Assembly (NCBI GenBank): GCA_034008185.1
Contig: CM067084.1
Location: 46,327,099 to 46,391,098 of the forward strand
DNA from: Gorsachius magnificus
Lineage: Eukaryota > Chordata > Aves > Pelecaniformes > Ardeidae
DNA: 64,000 bases
Direction of reading: 5' to 3'
Shown here: one piece after another, positions 10,701 to 22,020 of the stretch
How the letters are laid out: each line of letters starts with the position of its first letter
Position numbering within the stretch: the first letter of the stretch is position 1
The notes under the pieces: model-generated
The model's database searches: none
What the model was told of the DNA's origin: nothing
Seen by the model: only the letters and a program-made list of their open reading frames with translations
Made by a program: the position numbers and the translations under genes

Positions 10701-12630
10701 GAAGTGTCTCTCGCAAGACACAAACGGGATTCAAATTCATAGAGAGTTCAGTTTAAAGAGAGATACAAGGCTCAGACTATAATTGGATTTTTCTTTCTTC
10801 AGTGAAGGGTTTAAACTTCTTCCTAAAATACTACTGCCTTTTCCTCTAAAATTAGGTAAAATTATCTGAAAACATGTTTTATTTTTTTATTGCTTCATCT
10901 TACTGCTGTTATTCATACAGCAGTTCTTCTGAAACAAATAGGATTAACTTGGGGGGCGGGGGAGCGGTAACTATTTCTTTCAAAGGGGTCATTGATGCAT
11001 CATCTAATCCCTCAGAAATTTCATGAAAATGTCTTCCTCCTCATTACTTAGCTGTACTATAAGATAAGGAAAGTATGTGTGCTTTGTGTTTTCCAAGAAC
11101 TGTGTTAATTATTCAAAGCATATGTGTCCTTTTTCTCTGTAGTCTGCTGGCTGACTGGTACTGTCTGCGTCCGAACACAGGAATGTATTGGTGAAAAAGT
11201 AACTAAAACTATATAAGTACTATGAAAAGCACCATGATCAATATTTATGTCTTCAGTAAGTCAGATTTTGGAGACCAGGATATTTAATTTGTATAACAAT
11301 AACAACTGTAAATTTGTATTTTCCTAAACCTTTATTTATGACAGAAATTAGTGTAGAGCAGGATGATTCTAAGCAGGGCGTCGTGCTGTTAAACAGCAAA
11401 ATTCTGGGTATTGTTATACAAAAATATTTTGCTTTTTTTACCTGGCCTGATACTGCATTGAGCTCACTGGGAAGTTTGTCAGAGAGCAGAGGGATGTTAT
11501 TTACTTCAGTATCTTAAACTACAGCACTCAAAAATCACTTTACAAATATACACTGGGTGGTTTTGTGTTGCTTCTTAGGAAACAAAAATACCCATATTTT
11601 CCTCTTGCATTCAAGAAAAGTGTCATAATTCAATCGTTTTTTTAAAGGACTATATTTTTGCTGTAACTCTTGCCCTGCCCTGGTTTCATCTACTTCTTAC
11701 AATTTCCACATGTATTTTCAATGAAATGCTGATCTGAAACTGCAAAATTCTTAATACACTCTTGGAAGAGGTTATAACAAATAGAGTTAGGCTTTATCTA
11801 TGTGAATGAAAAGGAAAAAAAAAAAAAGTTTATTGTTTTCAGATTTTGAACACTGAATCTGTGATCATGGTCCTAGTCTGTTCTCATTTAAATCAGCATC
11901 ATTACTGCATAAAAAATGGCTCATCTTAATCTATACTTGTGAGAAAAATCTAGTCAATGTAGTGTACTATTTAAGTGCTTAAGAACTGCAAGATGTTCTA
12001 CATGTAAATGTATTTATGCACATATGCTTTCTCATGGGAACACATTATACTACTAATCCTCTTGATACCAGATAGTATTCTTAGACTTTTATTTCTAGAC
12101 AAGAATTTGCCTTTTTTAATACACTTCCAGCAGGAACTGGAAAGCTAAATTACAAATGTTTTACTTGATTAAGTCTGTTTTGTAAAACAAACATGAGAAT
12201 GTATGTTGCTGTTATAAATGTTACCTTATCTGGCAAAAATCTTTCTCTTGGGCAGTGTTTAAATTTCATAGCTTAATACTCGGGTTTTGTTGGGTCATAA
12301 GAAAAACAGGTTCCAAAGCTATGTACTGATGCTGTGCAATTTCGGCTTCTCTGTGGATACTCCATTCATGCTTGTTTGTAGCACACATGCAAACAACAGG
12401 ATTTCTTTAAAGTACACCTAGCATTTCAGTACAAGTAGCTGTAACACTAATTAACTATTTATGACAGGATGTCTTAACAGGGCACTTAGGCTACTACTAT
12501 TCAAATAAGTGAATTAGTATTGGGCTAAAAAGGTGTTTGTTCCCTTTTAATAAGAGTCACTGGTCATCATTAATGTTGATAAATCGCTGAAATTACTACC
12601 TCGATGATGAGAAGAAGAAGGGTTCAGCCA
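7756..12630. other. Non-coding stretch, no gene seen
   Basis: AT-rich sequence with scattered T- and A-runs (for example near 9220-9232 and 11815-11826). A G-rich tract at 10951-10967 could form a G-quadruplex. A 17-bp odd palindrome at 10562-10578 contains a CAGCTG E-box. No exon with paired splice signals and recognisable protein was found on either strand. Confidence 0.5.
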
Positions 12631-12659
12631 TTAGGATAGGCCTCAGAAGACTATCTGAG

Positions 12660-12910
12660 GCATCAGCTTTTTCCTCTCCCATGGCACTACTTCTGTGGTA
12701 TCGACAAGTCAGCTTTGTGCCTCCATTTGCCATGTTGAAAATTGGCATAATAAAGTTTTCTACTTTGGCATGACGGTGCTCAGAGAAGAAAATAGTAAGG
12801 ACTGAATCATTACGTGCTGCAAGGAGCAAAGCTACTCATACCTAGGACTCTAGTCTGACAGAGTCACCTCCAGTGTAACCTCCTAAGTCCTTTCCAGGCA
12901 TCAGCTTGAA
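12660..12910 (+). repeat. Possible very old MIR/L2-like remnant
   Basis: The segment around 12716-12785 reads GTGCCTCCATTTGCCATG, then a GGCATAATAA-type stretch and a decayed ACTTTGGCATGACGGTGCTC tail. The order recalls the MIR/L2 3' core (GTGCCTCAGTTTCCCCATCTGTAAAATGGG, here heavily diverged). This is pattern memory only, and chance AT-rich similarity is a real alternative. Confidence 0.25.
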
Positions 12911-15900
12911 GTGATGGAATTACAGACTCATTGGTTCTCCGTGATAATGCTTCTCTTTTACAGAGAGTGAGTATGGCTGTTTGCTACTACCTTTAGATTC
13001 CTGAAAACCTGACACAAATTCAAATGCAAATGTAAAAATTAATCATTGTAACTAAGCTGCACTAACCCTCCCTCCTTAACCAAATGCAAACCAGCCAGTT
13101 TGAAAGCTGAAACAAAGCCCTGCCTCCAGAAACTAACCACATTCACAATTCTCCCCTGTTTTTATACACTCTGGAAGAATATGAACTATGCAACATGCTA
13201 TGAGGGCCATAAAATTTGAGCTCTTCTGGATCAGGGAAGAGGAATCAGTTCCAAAAGCTTTGAGTTCCCACAAAGAACATCCTGTTAGCAGTTCCTCGCC
13301 CTTTTATACCAGCAAGGCCCCAGCTCAGTTGTTTTCACTGATCTAAATTGTGGCAATACGACAGAAAGAGTGAGAGAGAGAAAGAGAAATTCTTTTCATG
13401 TATGTCAAGGCCAGCTGTGCAGTACCTTTCAGTCCTCTAAAAAAAAGGTAAGTTTTCAGGTGACCCTGCCACTGACCTGAAAAGGCCACCATAACTTGAG
13501 TTCAGCAGGGGATGAGTCTCTGTTGCCCATGAAATGCAGCTTCCATTAAGGAGAGTAAAAGTGGCTACCGTAGTGATAAATGTACCTGCAGATCGCTGCA
13601 TGGATTAACATAGCTCTAATTTATTCCACATTAAGAAAAAGGGCTATAATGAGTTATTAATAAAGAAAGACTAAAAATGGGTTCAAATTCAATGGTTCAT
13701 GCTCTGTATAATTTACTGGAATAATCCTTCTGACCAAATAATTAAAAAAAAAAAAAAAAGTGCTTCTCTCTTTTCCTGTGAATGAAACATATATGCTATC
13801 CCCTCCTTTTCCCCATCTACCCCCAAGGTTTTATTTGATCTTTCTACTGTCTGGATGTGAGCAGTGTTGGCATGAAGTGTGGTATCTGTGCAGGAGTTTG
13901 CTTCACCCACATTTGTCTACTCCATATGAATATTTTCCTAAGCAAACATCCATGTTTCAGATGTCTTTAGTGTTGCACCTAATAGATTTCATAAATCATT
14001 TCTGCTGGCATTAATGGGACAGTGGAATCGCAGCACAGGGGGCATCAAAGCAGAGGAAAATTCCATTGCAGCTGGCTGGAAATGAAAAGAGGATACACTG
14101 CAGTGACATCCAGGTCTGTTCCTGGATGGAGAGATCAGGGGCAGCTGGGGAAAGGAAGAAGGTGAGCACTGGCATAATTAACAGAGGCAGAATCCTACTT
14201 TTTTGATAGGCTGCAATCCTCAGGTAGTGAATATACGGGGTATGTATTTGTAGAAAAATGGTACTGAACGTATAGGTGGGTAGTGACAAAGTAGCTTTCT
14301 TTTGGAAGGAGGGATTGTCCAAATACCTCTTGTCTTCCATAGCATCTGGCTTTTGGAGGACCCAATGTCCTGCTTCCCGCACGAGTCCGTGGCAGTCTTC
14401 TGTAGAGGGGGTGCAATTACAGGTGCTCTCTGAGGGCAGTAATTCTCAAAAGAGCTCTGGAGCTCTGCATGAGCTGACTCCAAGCATCCAGTTCCCATTC
14501 CGCTTTCTTTAAAGATCTGTAAGGATACGTGCCTGAATTAATTACCTACTTAGCAGATTTTTCAATGGCAGGAAGTGCTTATCCACTGGTACGCCATTCA
14601 GGCAGTTTGGAAAATGGTATTTGTATGATCTAATACCCCATTTATTACAACTAGACCTCTTGGAAGAGACGCAGAGTGTTACTGTGGCATTGCTAGAGAC
14701 TTGCTTCCTTAACTGTCTCTATTAGTTCATGATTTCATCTCATAACCACTGCTCTTGGCCAGTCTTGCAGCTATCGCAGATGTGAGAGTCTGTCCAGAAT
14801 TTGAACTGCAAAAAGCTTCCAGTTTTCAGCACAAACCACCAAAGTCTGAGCAAAGGTGATCCTTTGACTGATGTCAACGGTGACTGCATTACAGTTTCTC
14901 CTTTGTGCTACGTCAAAGCACACGTAGTCTGTTGCATATCTAACTCAAAGAGCTTCACTGCAAGATGTAGTATTACTGCTATTACTTCGGCATTTTTTCA
15001 GCATTTTCCCCCGTTGTCAGCCAAGACTGCCCTCATCAGGACCCGGCTACTTAGCTCATTATTTTCCCCCATTTCACAGAACTCTATTATTTCAGTCTGC
15101 ATAAGTCTTTGTTTCTCTTGGAAGTTGCAAATGAGCACTAATAGTGTAAGCTTTTTGAATATTATTAAATTTCTTATGAATAATACATCTAAAATATGTG
15201 CTTTAATTGCAGCCTTCCACATAACAGTGTTGAAACATATTCTGGAATGGTATTATCTTCCCTGGAAGTATTGTGTAGTCATTAACAGTATCTTGATCTG
15301 ATTTTTGGCAAAATGGGGCTTCTGGACAGCTGCTGTGATAACTTGGCTTGCGTTGGCAACGGATCCCGTAACAGGGTGAGGAGAATTAAGGTTGGTCAGT
15401 ATTAGCAAAGGTCCAAGGTGAAAATGCAGCGTGGTATGAGAAGTTTTGTAGGGATTGCTACGTATCACTGTACTTCCTCAGCCAAGTCAGAAGGCGGCTC
15501 TTTGTGTAGTGATGTTGAGAAAGAAGTTGAAGATACCATTCCCATGAACATTTTAAAGGAGTTCCATGTTCCACAAGGGAGTAATTAAAAAAAAAGATTT
15601 ATTAATTTTTTAAAAATCTTGCTCTTCTACTGAAGACAGAGGCACTCGCTCAAGTTTGATTATCGTCTGAAAATAGGATTTTCTATTTTGAATGAGTGCG
15701 TTCGTATCTTCCTATTTTGTCGGCATCTAGTTGTTCTGGCTCTCTACAGCGTTTCAGAAATGAACGGCAAGTAATGTGAATGCTGTATTTCGTATCTATT
15801 ATTTTGATAGCTTTATCTGACCGCCGTGTTGCGTAATGCAATGGACCCGATCCTGTGCCCAGTCAGACCAGGCTGCAGCTCCAGGAGCTTCACTAGGAGC

Positions 15901-16020
15901 AGACTCGATTATAATTTGTCAGGTGGGGTGTCCTGAAGTAAGCTGGGTTTATTACATTCACGCCCACATGGACATGAAGAAAAACCCTCTCCCGAGGCAG
16001 TAAAATTCGGTACTAGATAT
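12911..16020. other. Non-coding stretch upstream of the CpG island
   Basis: Contains an octamer motif ATGCAAAT at 13024-13031, a GA-rich tract at 13369-13388, an A17 run near 13743-13759 and a possible TATA-plus-donor pair at 13302-13449 (separate entry). The longer open frames at 14.0-15.3 kb overlap one another antiparallel and show no domain, so I do not call a gene. Confidence 0.5.
13302..13453 (+). promoter_or_regulatory. Weak candidate TATA promoter plus first-exon donor
   Basis: A TTTTATA motif at 13302-13308 is followed about 140 bases later by a consensus 5' splice site, AAG|GTAAGT (junction 13447/13448). A first exon of roughly 110 bases starting near 13335 would fit. There is no recognisable coding content and either motif could be chance. 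Confidence 0.2.
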
Positions 16021-16685
16021 AGGGCTACACTGGATACATCCTCGCCAGATAACGAGGAGGGGGCCAAGGGAGGCGTTTCTGTTTCAGTCCAGGCCCAGGC
16101 GGTGGGGGGTGAGGGGGTCGGTGCTCACAGCTGCGGGCTGACACCCGCACCTCGGCGTCCAGGCCCCCGCCCAAAGGGGGTCTCCTCAGCCCGCCGTGGG
16201 GAGACGCCACTCTGGTGCTGACAGAAACTCGGCGCGCGCATCCGGAGGCGAGTCCCCCTCCCGTGCAGGCCGACGGGGTCTCACTGCCGGAAATGCCTCA
16301 CGGGCGGCGGTGACACACTTTGTGCGGGAAGGAGCGCTGCAGGCAAAGTTTGTTCTGTGTCACGGGAAATCTCTGCTCTGCGGTACATCCCTGCGAGCCG
16401 TACGGCCCGAAGCGGCCGCGGCCCGCCGTACGCCGCGGAGCGCGCTGCAGAAGCCGCTTTGCTCTCCGCTCTCTCCGGGCAGGAGCCTCCTGCCTTTCCC
16501 CGGAGAGCCCGACCTCCGGCTGAAAGCGCTTCCCGGCCGTTTGGCGGCCCCGAAAGGGTTACGCGGTGCCAGGCCCGGCCCCGGCTCCTCGCCGGGGAGT
16601 AAACACCCGCCGCCTCAGCCTACGGCGGGGGCCGGGGGCGAGAGGGGTTCCGCCGCGCGGGCCGCCGCAGACGGGGCCGGGCGGT

Positions 16686-16749
16686 GGGGAAGGGAAGGGA
16701 AGGGAAGGGAGAAAGAGGGGAAGGGGAAGGAGGGGAAGGGAAGGGAAGG
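16686..16749 (+). repeat. (GGGAA)n-type purine tract in the promoter
   Basis: About 60 bases of nearly pure purine made of GGGAA/GGGGAA units on the plus strand. It directly precedes the GC-box cluster. Mirror-repeat purine tracts can form triplex DNA and G-quadruplexes and often lie in promoters. Confidence 0.85.
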
Positions 16750-16753
16750 CCGA

Positions 16754-16818
16754 GGCGGGGCGGGGGCGCGGGGGCGGGGCCGGAGCCCAGCGGGGCGGGC
16801 CGGGGGCCGGGGGCGGCG
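16754..16818 (+). promoter_or_regulatory. Cluster of Sp1-type GC boxes
   Basis: GGCGGGGCGGGGG at 16754-16766, GGGGGCGGGGC near 16770-16780, CGGGGCGGGC at 16791-16800 and GGGGGCGGCG at 16809-16818. Four GC boxes within 65 bp, with no TATA box, point to a core promoter immediately downstream. Confidence 0.8.
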
Positions 16819-16819
16819 C

Positions 16820-16903
16820 TGGCGCATTCCGCAGCTCGGGCAGCCCTGCGAGGAGCCGGCGGGGATCGCCAGTCGGGCGTGTGTAGTATTGCTAAGCCGA
16901 GAG
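16820..16903 (+). ncRNA. Candidate non-coding first exon of a rightward transcript
   Basis: An initiator-like CGCATT (16823-16828, A at 16826) lies just after the last GC box. A 5' splice site, GAG|GTAACC, falls at 16903/16904, giving a possible first exon of about 80 bases without an ATG. The donor is only moderate (C at +5). Alternative weaker donors lie near 16975 and 16999. The strand is inferred from the order GC boxes, initiator, donor. The island could instead be leftward or bidirectional. The gene is not identified because no coding exon is recognisable in the window. Confidence 0.35.
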
Positions 16904-17000
16904 GTAACCGCTTTTCTCCTGTTTTCTTGCCTTGCTGCTCGAAGAGCCCGAGCCGGTGTTTGGGTGGGATGCGGGTAGGATCGATGTGCGAAATCGGAGG

Positions 17001-20000
17001 TGCGAGAAATGAGAAGTTTTTTGCATAATTTGCATTTGAGGTGTTGGGTCTGGCTGCAGAGTGTGAGCCTTTGAGCTCTCTCCCCTAACTCTGTTATGCT
17101 GGTATGATGGGAAAAGTCTAAAGTACTTCTAACGCTTATGCTTCCTAGAGGCTCCGATACCTGCCGTACGGGGGGGGGGGGGGGGGGGGGGGGGATGATG
17201 TGAAAGAGATGGTGCTAGTTCAAAAGTCTAGAAAGAAAAATGTAACTTTACAGCAGTACAAATTATGCAAATCAAAGTATGGTAAAGAAATTAGCCTGGG
17301 TTCATTTATAAGGCATTGTAAAATCCTTAATTTAAAGCTTAGTGTAATCTTTGACGTTTATGTGGTCACCTGGAAAAAAAAACAAAAACAAAACCCTAAA
17401 GCAGAGCTGTGGTATGGAAGTACAGTGCTGCTGTGAGCAGCCACATTTCTGTCTGCTTCTCATTTAAAGTGCTAGCTCCTTCTTTTTTGTATACCTAATA
17501 AACGATACGTATAGAATATACAGCTGTGTTGCAAAGTCATTCTGTATTCCTAAAGCTTAATATAATCAAATTCATTGCCTAAAGATGGTGTAGTTGAAGA
17601 TTTGATCCTTTTTCACTGAAGTGGAAATACTTTCGGTAATTGAAAGCAGATTCACGTCTGGAGTTGTACAAGCCAAGGTTTTCATTTTTAAAATAAAGCT
17701 TTTGTTCCCCAGCTTTAAATGTTTCAGTGAGCCATCCGGAGACCTCTGTTTGTTAATTGCTAGAGTAGACTTAAAGGAAGGATTGGGGAAAAAAAAAAAA
17801 ACCCTGAGAAAGGTATGTCAGCAATTAAATTTGCTTAAAATTATAATGTCTGTATTCCAGTGCATGAACATGCCGTTGCAGCTTTTGTGCCCACTACATT
17901 TTAGTTTTCCTGTTAATTCACGTGAATCTGAATTTGAGCTGCCCATCTGTCTGTAGAACATTTTGTTTTGTTTTAAACCATCTTAGCTTACATTCACCTT
18001 ACTCAGCCCATTTGCCATTTTTTTAACAGTTCATTAAACAAAAAAATCTGAACTTTGAAGATTTGGGGGAATACTGATCTGCTCTAGTAAACAAACCTGA
18101 CACTTTGTGGTGGTAGCTCCCCTTTGTTAACTTTGTGCCTGTTTTCTGGCCATTACTGTGGAAAGCTTTCAGAAACCTTGTCGTCCGATATTTCAGCGAT
18201 GGGGAGAGAAACTTCGGCTGTGAACTACCAGACCCTCAGACAAAGACTGAGCTGCTCTTGATCTGTTTGTTACCAGCTTTGAAGGTAGAGAACAATGGAG
18301 GGAGAGGAAGGGAAGCACCTTCTTTCCTAAACTCTCTAGTCCACAGAATAAATTCGCTAAAAATGTGTGGAAAAGTTACTGAAGATGGCAAGAGTCCCCT
18401 ATCCATTAGCAAGTGTATTAATTGCTTAATAGATACAAGGATCTGATTGCCTGATGTTAGATACAGGCTATCGTTAAGATAAGAATTTGTACATTTGCAT
18501 AATAGTACTAAATAGGCCAGGTTTATTTCCCTGAACTTCTTGGTGGTGTGCGTATAGCTGATGTAGTTCACTTTTCCCTCTTCTTTCAAAAGGTAAATCT
18601 TCTAACATATGTTCAGTAAGTTCAGGTGGAAGTATCTGAGTAAAGCCTGAGAAGGGGAAAGTGTTCAAAGCAGAACAGAAAATGTAGCTTACCATTTTTT
18701 TCATCCATCAGATTGGGGCTCAAAATTGTCAAGCAGCTCAGTAACTACAAATGAGATGTTAGAAAATTGTTTGATTAATTGCTTTGTAACTCTGTGTGGA
18801 GAATGGCCTCATACATGTCACAGGATAGGTTTTTTTTTTTCTTTCAAGGAGTTGTGAAAAGGCTATGTTACAATTTAGCAAGAAACCTAGAACAGCAGAA
18901 CCTTTAGAAAAACACTTAATGTTTAGGTAGTTTTGCCTTATTTGTCATTTTTAGCTCTTTGCAGCAGAATTGAGAACACGTGAAGTAATACCTTCCATGC
19001 AGTATGGGATATGTTTTTGAGGTTTTTTTCCTCTTGAAGAAAAGCAGTTGACATGGTAGCTGTCTAAAAAATTGATAATTGATGCTATAAAAAAAAAGTA
19101 AAATGTCACGTCGGGTATGTGTTCATTTTAAAGATCCACAGTAAGAACGCTGCTAAGCACCCATCACTATGATGCAGACTGGCCCAACGTAAAGAATTTG
19201 TCTTAAGCTATATTCTTACATTTCTAATGTGCATCTGTGAAGATTTAACGTCTTACCACATTACTGAAATGATCCGATAAGCAATTATGAGATCAGACTT
19301 TACAACTTTTCTTTCTGTAAATTGGTTTGCATCCCAATTCACTCACTGAACTAAACAAGGAAAAATAAAAGGTCACAATATGTACGCTTTCTACAACGTA
19401 GGCATTTGAGCAGTGATACCAGAAAATAATACTGCACTGTATTGTTTTCCAAATGAGAAAAGACATTAGCTTTCCTCTCTTTTCTGCATGTCTACAGAGA
19501 TCTTACTGCTGGTTATTTCATTCCAAGTATGGCTATAGGCTTCACTCTGTGTGGGTTTGAAAGACTTTCTCAAGAAGTAGTTACCGATTTATGCGTTTCA
19601 GAATAGCAAGAGGGCTTCTGTATGTTCAGTGGTGTAGAGAAAAATGATGCTGTGGGTTGGTGAACTCACTAATGGTATGAAGACGTATATATCTTTTAGG
19701 TTTGAAGACTTGAAGATTTTTAGGCAAAATAAGGAATCGGGACGAAATAAAGTAATTGCACTAATAAAATGCTTCTGTAATTTTCCACCTTAAGTAAGTT
19801 AAGCTGTTTAAATATTAGGGACAAATGAAAAAAATGGCACTTGAGTTCCTTTAGAAATCTTCACCCATGTTAAACTCTGAACAGAATAGATAGGTGGCTG
19901 AAATGTTCTGAATTAATGGAAAACAATCATTCACCTTCTTTGCCTAAGATTGAAAGAATTGAAAGTGCAATTAGAGAGGAAGACTTCAGAACTGGCTGGA

Positions 20001-21460
20001 GATAACAACAAGGTGCATAGTCTTCCTTTGGGACTGGCTAGGGCAACCATTTGTCCAAACCTGAAAGGGAAATAATTGTTTTGTGTAAACTGCTCTGAAG
20101 TTGATGGTTTATGAAGCAAGTCCTTTAACTGTGAGAAAGTAGTAGAGTTCTCATATCTGGAGACAGTATTTCATTCTAGTGGGATCTACATGGGAAACAA
20201 AACACAGGGCTACAATTTTGAGACCTAGCTCAGAGTGAAAGGCTTGTTTATGACTTGTTATATACAGCAGAAAGGATTTTGCATGTCAATAGTATATGAA
20301 TCATTGCAAACTTCAAGTATTTGATGTGGTAATCTGTGATGCACTGATGAAACACTGATTTTTGCATTGGGTAGTAGAAGGTATCTTTACAGGAGGTTTA
20401 AATTCTGGTGTATTCAGAATTCAGGAGTTGAGTCTGGATTAAGAAGTGTCACAGCAAAAGATTTAGCCAAATACCTGAATGCTTTGAAATTTGGACAAAC
20501 TATATCTACAACTCAAAGTAATGGTGGGCCAGCAAAATGGCAAATGTAGATATTGTTGTCATTTCTGAAGATCCGCGTTATGGTAAAACTCTGATTAAAT
20601 ACATGTAATGGATTTTCTGCATGCTGTGTTTTCTGTGGCAAAGGAACAGCAATTTTTGCAGTAGCAGTAAGCTCACATATCTAGTATCACGTCAACAGTG
20701 AGTTACGTGTCTTTATCTTTCTGATACAACTTGCTGTTCTGCCTCTTCCTGGCTCTTGCAGAGGATTCAGACCTATACAACAATATTTCTGAGACGCTTA
20801 AAAGAAAAACAGATTTAGAAGAAAAAAAGATTAATCTAAAATAAGATCTCTTGCATGCAACTACAAAAAGAACATCCGACTGCTTTGCCTGCTTTTTTAT
20901 TCTTTTTATCCTGTTTCAGTTGTTATTAGTCCAAGTGCTATTGACGTGGGTTTTTTTCTTGGTATGAAGAAGAATTAGTGTCCTGGAGAACACTTTGGGA
21001 TGCAAGAGTATACATGAATAAAAATTAAAGAAAGTAACTGCTATTGTAGAATGGTACTATTTGGTCATTTTTCATCATTGTATAAATCATGAGCAAGCAT
21101 TACCTTAAGCTTCCAAATTGTCATAACTGCCAAACTAATTTTTAAACTACTTTAATTTGCATCTCTAGTATAGTTGCTGACCACACACAAAGGGGAGAAA
21201 AAAGAACAGAAGTGCTTTTATTAGAGCGGTTCTTGTTTTAATCACATAGACCTGCTTTTTTCACAAAACATTATTGTACCCCTGTATGAAATATAGCCAG
21301 TTCCAATTCTGCAGAAATTTTAGAGTTGTTAATTTTTGCAGAACATTTTTCCTCTTTAGTCAGAAACTGCATTAAATAAAAGACTGTTGTCCAGGGAGTT
21401 GTAAAAAGTAGCCTGGAAAGCCTTTTATGTTCTTTCTTTTAAATAAAACAGAATTGCCTT
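17001..21460. other. Putative first-intron sequence, no exon seen
   Basis: AT-rich DNA downstream of the CpG island. Two exon-like intervals were considered: 17715-17814, ending in AAAG|GTATGT, and 18130-18287, ending in GAAG|GTAGAG. Their translations are low-complexity or undistinguished. I see nothing else supportable. Confidence 0.45.
17170..17194 (+). repeat. 25-base homopolymer of G
   Basis: An uninterrupted G run, about 270 bases after the candidate donor. It is a strong G-quadruplex former on the non-template strand if transcription runs rightward. Its exact length is assembly-sensitive. Confidence 0.9.
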
Positions 21461-21463
21461 GTG

Positions 21464-21483
21464 TAACAAAGTTAACTTTGTTA
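21464..21483. promoter_or_regulatory. 20-bp perfect palindrome of inverted SOX/TCF-type sites
   Basis: TAACAAAGTTAACTTTGTTA is its own reverse complement. It consists of AACAAAG and CTTTGTT facing each other across TTAA. SoxE proteins bind inverted heptamers with about four bases between as dimers, and TCF/LEF recognises a similar CTTTGWW core. Binding is inferred from sequence alone. Confidence 0.45.
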
Positions 21484-21599
21484 ACCTTTTATAATTATTT
21501 AACCATTATTTCATTTTACCCCCTGCTTAAACGTTGTACATTAATGCGATAGACACCTGGCTGTTCTCTTAAAAGTTTATTTGTCTTTCAATTCCTGTG

Positions 21600-22020
21600 A
21601 TAGTAGGGGGCAGTATATCTCCTTAATTATCTTTGTTCAGGGAAATGTTGAAAGGCCAGGGTAGTTAAACAAGGCCATTTGGATTTGCAATAAGGTCGAA
21701 GTCAGATGCAAGGAAAGTGGTTAAATGCATTATCATCTTATTGAGCACATCATCAGTAAAGTGACCTTGATGGAGGTGGAAAAAGCCATTTGGGTATTTT
21801 ATGACAGCCACCTCTCTGCTGGCTTTATCCCTGCCAGAGAGTACTTCAGATAGCTTTATCACAGTCTGCTCTTGTTGCTTTGAAATCTGATTTTTCTTAA
21901 TTACAGATAACGAGTTAGAGGCTGAGCATTGAAATGAACTTTTCTAATAATGGCAAATTTTAGTACTTAAGAGTTTATCCTTTGGCTTGGGAGATGTAGA
22001 AATATCTCTAAATTGCATAT
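21600..22020. promoter_or_regulatory. Candidate conserved non-coding element
   Basis: Non-repetitive, balanced-composition sequence with a high density of sharp motifs: TGACCTTGA (21762-21770; reverse TCAAGGTCA, the extended ERR/NR5A half-site), CTTAATTAC near 21897 and CAGATAAC near 21905. It lacks the homopolymer drift of the flanks. Conservation is inferred and was not measured. A 65-codon reverse-strand frame here has no recognisable domain. Confidence 0.3.

Larger units (their letters stand above)
16030..17000. promoter_or_regulatory. CpG island
   Basis: A sharp switch from AT-rich DNA to dense G+C with dozens of CpG dinucleotides, unlike anything else in the window. The core is about 16190-16880. 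It contains a CCGGAAATG ETS-like site near 16286, a GCGGGAA E2F-like site near 16324 and many GC boxes. In vertebrates such islands mark constitutive or developmental promoters. Long open frames inside it (about 16196-16978 on the plus strand) are explained by the scarcity of TA-containing stop codons in GC-rich DNA and show only low-complexity Arg/Gly/Pro/Ala protein. Confidence 0.9.

Noticed and set aside
14801..15301. A 166-codon plus-strand open frame
   Set aside because: Ser/Ile/Leu-rich translation with no domain, opposed by another open frame. No splice or promoter support.
16196..16978. A 260-codon open frame across the CpG island
   Set aside because: The protein is Arg/Gly/Pro/Ala low complexity and other frames on both strands are also open, as expected where stop codons are rare in GC-rich DNA. 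It crosses the GC boxes and the candidate start site.
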